From F23-D06 sp947167635 (GTDB lineage Bacteria; Bacteroidota; Bacteroidia; Bacteroidales; WCHB1-69), in assembly GCA_947167635.1 (NCBI GenBank), contig CAMVIT010000009.1, forward strand, positions 1 through 64,000: a stretch of 64,000 nucleotides of DNA. The letters are read 5' to 3'. The stretch's first letter is position 1; each line of letters opens with the position of its first letter. The position numbers were made by a program, and so were the translations under genes. A model generated the notes under the pieces. That model was given only the letters and a program-made list of their open reading frames with translations. It searched no databases and was not told where the DNA came from. Of this stretch, positions 7,365-13,877 are shown one piece after another.

Positions 7365-7981
7365 CACAGTGTTTCGATGGTTTTCTGCAATGCCTCGAGA
7401 AAGCGTGCCGCGTCGCCGCCGTCCATCTGCACGTGGTGGAACTGGAACGAGACCGGCAGTTTGGTCTTGAACCATTCTTTGCGGTATTTGCCCCACATCA
7501 CCATCGGGTTGAGGAACTTGTCGGTGTATTGGTTGACGATGCAGTCGAGCTCTGTCTGGATCATCGCGGAGGTGCCGACAATCATGTAGCCGTCGAGGAA
7601 GCTGCTCGCACACGTCTCCGCCACCTTCGTGGTCAGTGCCACGTAGTCGCGGTTGAACTGCTGCAGGTCGGCGGTGAAGGGGATGTCGCAGGAGTTGATG
7701 CCGCCCTTGCGGTTGCGCACCACCACGTTGACGGCAATCTGGTCATAGCGGAAGAGCTTGCCGTCCTCGGGCAGCAGGTGCAGTTCCTCGGTCAGGCTGG
7801 CGGTCTTCCCGATGCACCAGCACATCAGCGTGTTGAACTTGACGCCGCTCTTCCGGCTGGTTTTCAGCAGTTTGCTCACGTTCATCGTCTTCACCAGCGT
7901 CACCATCGGCATCGGGGCGGTCATCCACATTTCGAAGGCGAATGCTCGCGGGGTTTCTTTTGGGTCGGTTTCTTGTTTCAT
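7364..7981 (-). CDS. Chloramphenicol acetyltransferase-like CoA acyltransferase
   Basis: The 205-residue product has the CAT fold signatures, ending with FQFHHVQMDGGDAARF, in which HHxxxDG (182-188) is the active-site His motif of trimeric acetyltransferases and BAHD/condensation enzymes. It is close in length to true CAT (about 215 residues), but many Bacteroidetes homologues act on other substrates, so resistance is not implied. The start MKQETDPKE at 7981 is used; the reading frame runs further upstream only through a palindromic repeat. A TACTTTTG element lies 24 bp before this start. The stop overlaps the start of the radical SAM remnant. Confidence 0.82.
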   Translation of the reverse strand: MKQETDPKETPRAFAFEMWMTAPMPMVTLVKTMNVSKLLKTSRKSGVKFNTLMCWCIGKTASLTEELHLLPEDGKLFRYDQIAVNVVVRNRKGGINSCDIPFTADLQQFNRDYVALTTKVAETCASSFLDGYMIVGTSAMIQTELDCIVNQYTDKFLNPMVMWGKYRKEWFKTKLPVSFQFHHVQMDGGDAARFLEALQKTIETL

Positions 7982-8004
7982 TTTGGGGATTGGGTTGAGG
8001 GGCG

Positions 8005-8012
8005 CAAAAGTA
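8005..8012 (-). promoter_or_regulatory. -7 promoter element for the CAT-like gene
   Basis: TACTTTTG on the minus strand. The two palindromic repeats at 8028-8088 start 15 bp upstream, where a -33 element would lie. Confidence 0.45.
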
Positions 8013-8027
8013 CGAAAAATGATGAAT

Positions 8028-8088
8028 GTTGCGTTGGCAGCGCAACATACAGAACTGAGTTGCGTTAACAACGCAACAAACTGAACAT
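8028..8088 (+). repeat. Two REP-like palindromic repeats upstream of the CAT-like gene
   Basis: Units begin at 8028 and 8059, a 31-bp period. Each has the core GTTGCGTT-NNN-AACGCAAC (first copy: GGC loop with one G-T wobble; second: AAC loop) followed by a CATACxGAACTGA-type tail. They match the ten copies in and around the transposase-like gene at 9642-10820 and have the same orientation. Confidence 0.85.
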
Positions 8089-8113
8089 TAGCGAGGTTTT
8101 GGGGAAACGGCGG

Positions 8114-8386
8114 TTATGGGAGTTGCCAGCGTTTGAGGGTGGGGTAATACTGGCGCAGCATCGACTTCAACTCCTCTTGGGTGAGGTTTTGGCCAGTGTT
8201 CTTGTTGTACTCATCCACGAACTGGGCGCAGGACTCCACCATCCCTTCCATCGTCAAGTCGTCGGTGAAAGCACCGTCTTTGTAGCAGTAGATGCAGTAT
8301 TCTTCGTTTTTGGTGCCGTCGGCGTTGGTGCCGAGGATTTCATTGATGAGCGGCATTCCGCAGCTCTGACAAAAATGTTGTTCCAT
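8114..8386 (-). CDS. Small zinc-ribbon protein
   Basis: The 90-residue product begins MEQHFCQSCGMPL and continues to EEYCIYCYKDG, giving two CxxC knuckles (C6/C9 and C31/C34) of the putative zinc-ribbon domain family found as stand-alone proteins of 80-90 residues. The C-terminal half is helical and ends TLKRWQLP. Function is unknown; nucleic-acid or protein binding is only a guess. A TAATTTTG element inside the end of the upstream CPBP gene suggests its own promoter. Confidence 0.8.
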   Translation of the reverse strand: MEQHFCQSCGMPLINEILGTNADGTKNEEYCIYCYKDGAFTDDLTMEGMVESCAQFVDEYNKNTGQNLTQEELKSMLRQYYPTLKRWQLP

Positions 8387-8409
8387 TTTTTTGTGTATGA
8401 TATTTAGTT

Positions 8410-9162
8410 TTAATTATTTGCAAAATTACACTTTTTCCCGAACCACCTAAGCCCCAAAGCCAGCAATATGAGACAGCCAAAGAGGATGATCAGGCAAACG
8501 GCAAGGGATTGACCACTCAAATCAATGAAAGAGAGGGAATTATTGACGATATGGATAATGATGCCAGGGACAATGCTGCCCGTACGCCAATAAAGCCAGC
8601 CGACGAGGATACCGAACAGGAAAGCACTCGGGAAACCTATCAGTCCGTGTAGCAGTCCGAAGCAGAGAGCGGAGATGAGAATGGCCAACCAGGGACGGCA
8701 CCGCGTCTTCAACAGACCCGAGAGAAGAACGCCGCGAAAGCCAATCTCTTCCGCCAGCGGACCGAAAAAGCATCCATAAAGTATGGCGGCAATTCCCGAA
8801 TAAAAATTACGAGCACGTTCAGCCATCTGTTCGGTCTCTTTCTGGAAAAGATGGTCAAAATCAATCAGTTGATAAAAAGAAATAACGGATAGCAGAAAGG
8901 CCACGGCAATCACGACAGAGAGGCCGACCGAAGGCCATAACCAACGCTTTTCGATGCGACCAAATGACAATTTGACATAGCGTTTGCCGAGAAACACAAT
9001 GGCGATAAGCGCGTTGCCTGCCAGCATTGACCAGGCCATAATGCCAGGACCCAAACTATTCGCGAAAAGGCCACTCACGACATAACCTACAATTGTCGGC
9101 ACCAAAAACAGAAGCCACCAAAGCAGGAACAGTTTTATCGTTCTTCCAAGTTCTTCGTTCAT
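8410..9162 (-). CDS. CPBP-family intramembrane metalloprotease
   Basis: The 250-residue product has about seven to eight membrane segments. It holds the three CPBP (Abi/Rce1) motifs: EEIGFRG at 138-144, a His at 172 in FGLLHG, and HIVNN at 204-208. These residues form the active site of Rce1-type glutamic/metallo proteases in membranes. In bacteria the family is linked to bacteriocin self-immunity and maturation, but no bacteriocin gene is seen nearby. A TACCTTTG element lies 36 bp upstream. Confidence 0.88.
   Translation of the reverse strand: MNEELGRTIKLFLLWWLLFLVPTIVGYVVSGLFANSLGPGIMAWSMLAGNALIAIVFLGKRYVKLSFGRIEKRWLWPSVGLSVVIAVAFLLSVISFYQLIDFDHLFQKETEQMAERARNFYSGIAAILYGCFFGPLAEEIGFRGVLLSGLLKTRCRPWLAILISALCFGLLHGLIGFPSAFLFGILVGWLYWRTGSIVPGIIIHIVNNSLSFIDLSGQSLAVCLIILFGCLILLALGLRWFGKKCNFANN
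8421..8428 (-). promoter_or_regulatory. -7 promoter element for the zinc-ribbon gene
   Basis: TAATTTTG on the minus strand within the last codons of the CPBP gene, 35 bp before the zinc-ribbon start. Confidence 0.45.
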
Positions 9163-9197
9163 AGACTTTTCATTCCATTGTTAAAAGTATTCGGCGG

Positions 9198-9205
9198 CAA
9201 AGGTA
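9198..9205 (-). promoter_or_regulatory. -7 promoter element for the CPBP gene
   Basis: TACCTTTG on the minus strand, 36 bp before the start at 9162. Confidence 0.45.
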
Positions 9206-9247
9206 CACAAAAGTGCTGAGATGCGTTTTTCTTATGGCAAAAATAAT

Positions 9248-9308
9248 AAACTCCCGCAGATTACGCTGAATAACGCAGACTTATTTCTGCGTTATTCTGC
9301 GAGTTTTG
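9248..9308. repeat. Nested inverted repeat (hairpin)
   Basis: Inner arms 9265-9279 (GCTGAATAACGCAGA) and 9286-9300 (TCTGCGTTATTCTGC) pair with one mismatch over a 6-nt loop. Outer arms AAACTC..GCAGA and TGCGAGTTTT extend the stem. There is no T-run of a classic terminator; it may be a dispersed palindromic element unrelated to the GTTGCGTT family. Confidence 0.55.
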
Positions 9309-9510
9309 TGGAAAACAAATTATAATTCCGGCCGGAGCACCTTGATGTGACTACCGCGTCTTAGTAGTGTGTCTCGTCGATGCAAGTTTGGCAGGCAAGC
9401 TGCTTGTAGTCGCGGGGAGGGGCCACAGGAGGATCGGATTTTCACATTTATTTGCAGGTGCAAAACTGGTTGAAGATTTAATTTTTAATTAATGATTAGC
9501 AGAAAAATTG

Positions 9511-9518
9511 TATTTTTG
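9511..9518 (+). promoter_or_regulatory. -7 promoter element for the REP-associated transposase gene
   Basis: TATTTTTG, 124 bp upstream of the ATG at 9642. Transcription from here would put all three upstream palindromes in the 5' leader. Confidence 0.5.
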
Positions 9519-9532
9519 CGGCGGAAATGTTA

Positions 9533-9625
9533 GTTGCGTTAACAACGCAACATACGGAACAGAGTTGCGTTGGCAACGCAACATACGGGACAGAGTTGCG
9601 TTAACAACGCAACATACTGAACAAC
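9533..9625 (+). repeat. Three REP-like palindromic repeats in the 5' leader
   Basis: Units start at 9533, 9564 and 9595 (period 31 bp). The cores are GTTGCGTT + AAC, GGC, AAC + AACGCAAC, each followed by CATACGGAACAGA-like tails. Each core is an 8-bp perfect inverted repeat with a 3-nt loop. Confidence 0.92.
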
Positions 9626-9641
9626 GGACAAAAAATGAACA

Positions 9642-10820
9642 ATGAAAAAAAAGACATTTGAAAAGCAGAAAGATTATGCAGGGAAGAAGAAGCCATCTAT
9701 GCTTCGTCGTTGTGTGGGGCACGACTACACTGACCGTCAGATTTATATGATTACTATGGTGACTGAAGGGCGTCGGCCACTTTTCGGGCAGGTGGTTGGC
9801 AAAAGCGATGCGCCAAAGGGCAGCGAGGAGGAGCCGAGGATGGTTTTGTCGGAGTTAGGGCAGCGCGTGGTTGACGAATGGTGGGCAACAGAGCAACACC
9901 ATCCCGAGATAAAGGTTCTCGCCCTTCAGATGATGCCAGACCATTTGCACGGCATCCTTTTCGTCAAGGAGAAGATGGAGAAGCCACTCGGTATGGCACT
10001 AAGAGGGTTCAAGCAGAGTTGCAATAAGCATTACAGAGGGCTGGGAATTGGAGGTGATGTTGCGTTGGCAACGCAACATACAGGACAGGTTGCGTTGGCA
10101 ACGCAACATACGGGACAGGTTGCGTTAACAACGCAACATACGAAACAAGTTGCGTTAACAACGCAACATACGAAACATAAGCGAGGGGGGAATCGTGCTC
10201 AAGGGCTTCTTTTTGAGCGTGGTTATAATGACAAATTGCTTTTGCGTGCGGGACAACTTAAGGCGTGGATGCGTTATCTTGAGGACAATCCGCGCCGTTT
10301 ACTGATGAAGCGTGAGCACCCCGACTTGTTTCGGGTTCAGCGCAATGTGGAGGCGGCAGGATTCTCTTTCTCGGCCATTGGAAACCGTTTCTTACTCGGC
10401 CGACCCGAGAAGGTGCAGGTGCAATGCTCTCGTAGTCTAACGGAAATGGAGATTCAATCTGAAGTGGCGAAATATTTGACAGCTGCTCGGCAGGGAGCGG
10501 TGCTGGTTTCGCCTTCCATCTCGCCCGGAGAGAAAACAATTATGAGAGCCGCATTCGAAGAGGGATTTCCATTGATATATTTGCAGGAAAACGGTTTCAG
10601 CAACTTGGCCAAGCCCGGCGGATCCCGTATGGAGGCTTGTGCCGAAGGGCGGCTTCTTATTCTGGCTCCGTGGGAGCACCATAACGAGAAGGTTGCTATT
10701 GAAAGAGGGCAATGCCTTGAACTGAATGAGATTGCGAGGAGGATTTGTGAGGGAAAGAGTTGCGTTAACAACGCAACATACGGAACTGAGTTGCGTTGGC
10801 AACGCAACATACGGAACTGA
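9642..10820 (+). CDS. REP-associated HUH (Y1) transposase-like protein with internal repeat and extra C-terminal domain
   Basis: This 392-residue protein has the Y1/REP-associated (RAYT) transposase pattern. MMPDHLHGIL provides the HUH pair H101/H103, and FERGYNDKLL..W..YLEDNPRRLL (191-220) matches the segment expected to carry the nucleophilic Tyr (Y195 a candidate). RAYTs cut and join single-stranded DNA at REP palindromes and are thought to spread them. Residues 140-179 are four tandem decapeptides (VALATQHTGQ/VALTTQHTKQ) encoded by palindromic repeats; they fall between the HUH and Tyr segments. Residues about 255-360 (GAVLVSPSISPGEK, then EGRLLILAPW) look like a Rossmann/DprA-SLOG-type domain not needed for Y1 activity. 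The last about 20 residues are also repeat-encoded. Catalytic activity is inferred. Confidence 0.85.
   Translation: MKKKTFEKQKDYAGKKKPSMLRRCVGHDYTDRQIYMITMVTEGRRPLFGQVVGKSDAPKGSEEEPRMVLSELGQRVVDEWWATEQHHPEIKVLALQMMPDHLHGILFVKEKMEKPLGMALRGFKQSCNKHYRGLGIGGDVALATQHTGQVALATQHTGQVALTTQHTKQVALTTQHTKHKRGGNRAQGLLFERGYNDKLLLRAGQLKAWMRYLEDNPRRLLMKREHPDLFRVQRNVEAAGFSFSAIGNRFLLGRPEKVQVQCSRSLTEMEIQSEVAKYLTAARQGAVLVSPSISPGEKTIMRAAFEEGFPLIYLQENGFSNLAKPGGSRMEACAEGRLLILAPWEHHNEKVAIERGQCLELNEIARRICEGKSCVNNATYGTELRWQRNIRN
10059..10178 (+). repeat. Four in-frame palindromic repeats inside the transposase-like CDS
   Basis: Units begin at 10059, 10089, 10119 and 10149, exactly 30 bp apart, with loops GGC, GGC, AAC, AAC. 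They keep the same core as the intergenic copies but lack one tail base, so each unit is ten codons and the frame is preserved. Confidence 0.95.
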
Positions 10821-10850
10821 GTTGCGTTAACAACGCAACATACGGGACGA
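10759..10850 (+). repeat. Three palindromic repeats spanning the 3' end of the transposase-like CDS
   Basis: Units begin at 10759, 10790 and 10821 (period 31 bp; loops AAC, GGC, AAC, the same order as the upstream array). The first two overlap the coding end, which stops at the TGA (10818-10820) in the tail of the second unit. Confidence 0.92.
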
Positions 10851-10910
10851 CAAAAAGGGGAGGCGTATGACATTTCTGCGATAGTGTTTTTTGTTCAAAC
10901 AAAAAAACAG

Positions 10911-10918
10911 TATTTTTG
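10911..10918 (+). promoter_or_regulatory. -7 promoter element for the lipoprotein gene
   Basis: TATTTTTG, with TTTG 17 bp upstream at 10890-10893 as a possible -33 box. It shows that translation cannot begin at the GTG at 10884. Confidence 0.5.
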
Positions 10919-10934
10919 TCACCTTATTTTTTTT

Positions 10935-11648
10935 ATGATTATGATGATAAAAAAACTCCTTATATCCTGCTTTGTCATATCCGTGGCCGTATTGACATCG
11001 ACTGCTTGCCGAACCACAATTGGGGATACTCAACATCACATTGAGACAGAGAGTTACAAGCTCAGCATTTCTGGGCGCTGGCTTACCAATGGTTCGCAAT
11101 CATACGATTTCCCTGCCGACTTTTTCTATAGGACACATGACGACACTATGCATCTTATTGACAATGTGCGCGGTGTAGCCAGCGATATCGAATATCTCTC
11201 AGATGGTTTTGGGATGCCACCCACACGCTATCTTCCAATGGGGTCCTACGAACTCACTCTCGAACTTATCCACAAACCGGGCAGTGACCATTCGGCTAAC
11301 TTCAAGGCGGTCCTTGGCAATTTGCGCGACTGGGGCTACATCACCATAGACACTATCCTTTGGAAGAACATTGCCATTGTCAGCAAGGGAGCCACCTTCG
11401 TTGATAGCTTAAATACCCACCATGTAATGATCGAGCCATATTGTCTAAGTATGTCGGAAGAATTGTATAATGATACTTGCTCTTTTGGCGCGTGGCTATT
11501 AAGATGGGATAATTCGTCGCGAAGAACACGAAAGGAATTTTTCAAAGAACTCGACAGAATTGGATACGACACTATACAACAGGCAGATCACATAGTAATT
11601 GAAACTAACGTCCGCCCTCCGTATCGGAATCGACTTTTTGTAAAATAG
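10935..11648 (+). CDS. Lipoprotein of unknown function
   Basis: A 237-residue product with a lipoprotein signal peptide (MIKKLLISCFVISVA, lipobox LTSTAC). The three possible ATGs at 10935, 10941 and 10944 all follow the promoter. The mature protein has no motif I recognise; it is mixed alpha/beta in appearance, with YELTLELIHKPGSDH and a charged C-terminus. It is a single gene directly after the palindromic repeats. Membrane anchoring is inferred from the lipobox only. Confidence 0.65.
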   Translation: MIMMIKKLLISCFVISVAVLTSTACRTTIGDTQHHIETESYKLSISGRWLTNGSQSYDFPADFFYRTHDDTMHLIDNVRGVASDIEYLSDGFGMPPTRYLPMGSYELTLELIHKPGSDHSANFKAVLGNLRDWGYITIDTILWKNIAIVSKGATFVDSLNTHHVMIEPYCLSMSEELYNDTCSFGAWLLRWDNSSRRTRKEFFKELDRIGYDTIQQADHIVIETNVRPPYRNRLFVK

Positions 11649-11702
11649 CACGGAGGATTGTCCGCACTACGGTTTCTCGCTGAAGTCGAGGATCGGCGCA
11701 GA

Positions 11703-11960
11703 TTATTTTTCCCACGGTTTTGGTTTTCGCACTTTAGACAAGAACGCCTTACTGCACGCTCCGAACTTCTGGTAGTTGCTGCGTGCTTGATCTACACTGA
11801 CATCATTCGGGCCACCAGCGCATTCACTTGTCGGCATTTCATTCTCTGATCCGTCATCTTCCCAATAACAAACAGGACAAATATCATAACTTTTCTCTTC
11901 TGCAGACAAAGTCAGACAATTGCAGATCGGGCATCTTTTCAATGGATGTTTATTTTTCAT
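11703..11960 (-). CDS. CPCC-type cysteine-rich protein
   Basis: The 85-residue product starts with RCPICN and continues SYDICPVCYWEDDG, the defining CPxC...CPVCxWEDDG pattern of the cysteine-rich CPCC domain. The four cysteines (10, 13, 28, 31) could bind zinc. Proteins of this family are small, stand-alone and of unknown function, sometimes found near toxin or immunity loci. No partner gene is evident here. Confidence 0.85.
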   Translation of the reverse strand: MKNKHPLKRCPICNCLTLSAEEKSYDICPVCYWEDDGSENEMPTSECAGGPNDVSVDQARSNYQKFGACSKAFLSKVRKPKPWEK

Positions 11961-12005
11961 ATCAATGATATTTCAAACGGCAAAAGAGCACAAAACAGTC
12001 GTTGG

Positions 12006-12812
12006 TCAGTAGTGCCGCAATTCTTCTGGGGCGAAGCGGAAGACGGAGATATGGAGAGTGTTGCGGTCATCATTCAGGATGAACCACGGATTGCGGCGGG
12101 GGTGCGCCACGTTTCGCAGGAGGTGCATTTCGCGAGCGGGAGTGTTCCCTTCCACGCATAGGACGGCCACCTTGCCAGACCTGTTTCGGGCCACGTCCAC
12201 CACCAGCACAGCGTGACCGTACTGGTGGCCATCGCGAGCCGGATAGACCAACACATCGCCCGGCTGGACATCCCGAACGGGGCGAGGCGTCGTTTCCCGG
12301 TACAGAGACGCCGTATTGCACCTCCCATAGACTCCTTTCAGATAACTCTCAAAGGCATTTCTATTCTTACCTCCCTGATACTGCATCTTTTGCCCATTGA
12401 CATCCGTAAAGCAAATATCCTTAAAGCGGCCCATCTTGTACAAATACTCGGCCCGGATTCTCATCATCACGTCGGCACATTGCTCATAGTTGGAAAGCAG
12501 TTTCATATCCACCACTGCGGCCGAGAGCCACTGGTAATTGGCGTCCCCGCCCGTATAGAGCTGTACCTTATTCCCTTGGGGTTTCAAGGGTAATGAGCGA
12601 AGATAGGCGGTGTAGCTTTTATCCTGTGGTTCAATTCTTTGGTAACCGAAAGGCGCCGGTATTTCTCCGATATACCGAGCGTTTCCAATGTTGCTGGTTC
12701 TTGACGAGCAAACCCACCACGCCCAGATGCCACCGAGAGCCAACAGGAGGGTGACTGCCATCAAGACAGCGAGTTTCCTGCGTTTTTTATTGTTCGGGGA
12801 TTTTTCTTTCAT
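12006..12812 (-). CDS. DUF4846 protein with N-terminal membrane anchor
   Basis: From MKEKSPNNKK at 12812 the product has 268 residues: a basic N-terminus, one membrane segment (about 15-35) and a periplasmic domain. The domain opens with PAPFGYQRI and includes YLRSLPL, QCADVMMRIRAEYLY and GDVLVYPA..GHAVLVVDVA, which fits the DUF4846 family of Bacteroidetes. The H in GHAV and conserved C in ADV-type segments recall NlpC/CHAP-like folds, but this is only an impression. The frame extends to 12938 without support for an earlier start. Confidence 0.75.
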   Translation of the reverse strand: MKEKSPNNKKRRKLAVLMAVTLLLALGGIWAWWVCSSRTSNIGNARYIGEIPAPFGYQRIEPQDKSYTAYLRSLPLKPQGNKVQLYTGGDANYQWLSAAVVDMKLLSNYEQCADVMMRIRAEYLYKMGRFKDICFTDVNGQKMQYQGGKNRNAFESYLKGVYGRCNTASLYRETTPRPVRDVQPGDVLVYPARDGHQYGHAVLVVDVARNRSGKVAVLCVEGNTPAREMHLLRNVAHPRRNPWFILNDDRNTLHISVFRFAPEELRHY

Positions 12813-12996
12813 AAGGTGAAAATAAAGGCTAATCGGCGAAAAATGTTTTTCTGCAATGAATATGGTGGAGGAACGTTGGAACGGCTGGGTGACCGAGGTG
12901 GAAGGGACCATACGCGACATCAAAGACCATCCCGACAATTACGAGGGCAGCACCGTGCCCATCAAATGCATCCGTTCTGAGAAAATCCGGCACACG

Positions 12997-13707
12997 CTAA
13001 AAGGCATTCACTATTGGAGGGCTTGGCTCTCCTATATGGCGGCCACAATGCGCCAGCACCACCACAAACTCGCCTTTGACTTCGCCCTGGCTGAAATGAG
13101 CGAGTGCTTCCGACAGCGTGCCGCGGAAGGTGAACGCGTGGATCTTGGATATCTCCTTGGAGATGGCAACCTGCCGGTCGGGGCCGATAATCTCCACCAT
13201 CTTTTCCAACGACTTCACAAGCCGGTGGGGTGACTCATAGAAAGCCACGGTCTCCTCCATCTCGGCGAACCGCTTGAGCAGGGTCTCCTTCCCTTTTTTA
13301 TGGGGAAGAAAGCCGTAGAAGTAGAAGCGGTCGCAGGGGATGCCCGACTGCACGAGGGCGGGCACGAGGGCTGTGGGACCCGGCAGGCACTCCACCTCAA
13401 TCTCCTCGGCCACGCAGGCGCGCACCAGCAGGAAGCCGGGGTCGGAGATGCCCGGGGTGCCCGCGTCGCTCACCAGCGCCACACTTTCAGAGGCCCTGAT
13501 TTGGGAGATAATCGCGTCGAGCCGTTCGTGTTCGTTAAAGATATGATAGGCCACGCATCTTTTATCTATCTCAAAGTGTTTCAACAAGTTTCTGGTAGTA
13601 CGGGTATCCTCGCAGAGGATAAAGTCCACGGACTGCAGCACCTTGAGGGCGCGCAGGGTGATGTCTTCCAGATTGCCGATGGGGGTCGGGACCACATAGA
13701 GTTTCAT
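12997..13707 (-). CDS. rsmI: 16S rRNA (cytidine1402-2'-O)-methyltransferase
   Basis: The 236-residue product starts MKLYVVPTPIGNLEDITLRA, the RsmI signature, and contains CEDTRTTRNLLKHF, SDAGTPGISDPG (SAM-binding glycine loop) and FYGFLPHKKGK. RsmI 2'-O-methylates C1402 in the ribosomal decoding centre. E. coli RsmI is about 286 residues; this protein lacks most of the C-terminal extension, as is usual in Bacteroidetes. A TATTTTTG element lies 20 bp before the start. The gene stands in the same direction as the tRNA-Leu and kdsD upstream, but a terminator separates them. Confidence 0.95.
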   Translation of the reverse strand: MKLYVVPTPIGNLEDITLRALKVLQSVDFILCEDTRTTRNLLKHFEIDKRCVAYHIFNEHERLDAIISQIRASESVALVSDAGTPGISDPGFLLVRACVAEEIEVECLPGPTALVPALVQSGIPCDRFYFYGFLPHKKGKETLLKRFAEMEETVAFYESPHRLVKSLEKMVEIIGPDRQVAISKEISKIHAFTFRGTLSEALAHFSQGEVKGEFVVVLAHCGRHIGEPSPPIVNAF

Positions 13708-13726
13708 AGCAGGGGTTTTTAAACGG

Positions 13727-13734
13727 CAAAAATA
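13727..13734 (-). promoter_or_regulatory. -7 promoter element for rsmI
   Basis: TATTTTTG on the minus strand, 20 bp before the rsmI start and just after the tRNA terminator. Confidence 0.5.
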
Positions 13735-13758
13735 CGAAAAAAGCGGCGGCTGAGGCAT

Positions 13759-13790
13759 AAAAAAAGAGCCCCAACGATTGTTGAGGCTCT
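13759..13790 (-). terminator. Rho-independent terminator of kdsD/tRNA-Leu
   Basis: AGAGCCTCAAC and GTTGGGGCTCT form an 11-bp stem (one T-G pair) with a 4-nt loop, followed by TTTTTT. The stem begins 1 bp after the tRNA CCA end. Confidence 0.85.
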
Positions 13791-13791
13791 T

Positions 13792-13876
13792 TGGTGCCCG
13801 GAACAGGACTTGAACCTGCACGCCTTACGGCACACGCACCTGAAACGTGCGCGTCTACCAATTCCGCCATCCGGGC
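13792..13876 (-). tRNA. tRNA-Leu (anticodon CAG)
   Basis: The 85-nt sequence has acceptor stem GCCCGGA/TCCGGGC, D-arm motif GGCGGAATTGGTAGACGCG as in bacterial tRNA-Leu, anticodon loop TTCAGGT within a CACGT/GCGTG stem, a long variable arm (TGCCGTAAGGCGT) and T-loop GGTTCAAGTCC. The CCA end is encoded. It decodes CUG. The 5' end lies one nucleotide after the kdsD stop codon, so it is probably cut out of the kdsD transcript by RNase P; the RNase P protein gene is at 49192-49605. Confidence 0.95.
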
Positions 13877-13877
13877 A

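Larger units (their letters stand above)
9163..9641. other. 479-bp intergenic region before the REP-associated transposase gene
   Basis: It holds the CPBP promoter (9198-9205), a strong imperfect hairpin (9248-9308), a stretch at about 9361-9440 that reads on the minus strand as a stop-bounded ORF without ATG (ends QTCIDETHY), the plus-strand promoter of the transposase-like gene (9511-9518) and three palindromic repeats (9533-9625). Confidence 0.6.

Noticed and set aside
7364..8071. Longer N-terminus of the CAT-like protein (MLTQLSSVCC...)
   Set aside because: The extra codons are the palindromic repeat and the promoter; the family start fits MKQETDPKE at 7981.
9361..9440. Small CxxC protein on the minus strand
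   Set aside because: The frame has no start codon and only about 24 residues between stops; it may be a relic but cannot be supported.
9533..10850. CRISPR array from the regular palindromic repeats
   Set aside because: The period is 30-31 bp with only about 11-12 bp between palindromes, and these parts are alike, not unique spacers. Four copies are translated. No cas gene is present.
12856..13233. 125-residue plus-strand protein antisense to rsmI
   Set aside because: Most of it is the antisense of the conserved rsmI frame; only the first about 48 codons lie outside and have no recognised homology.
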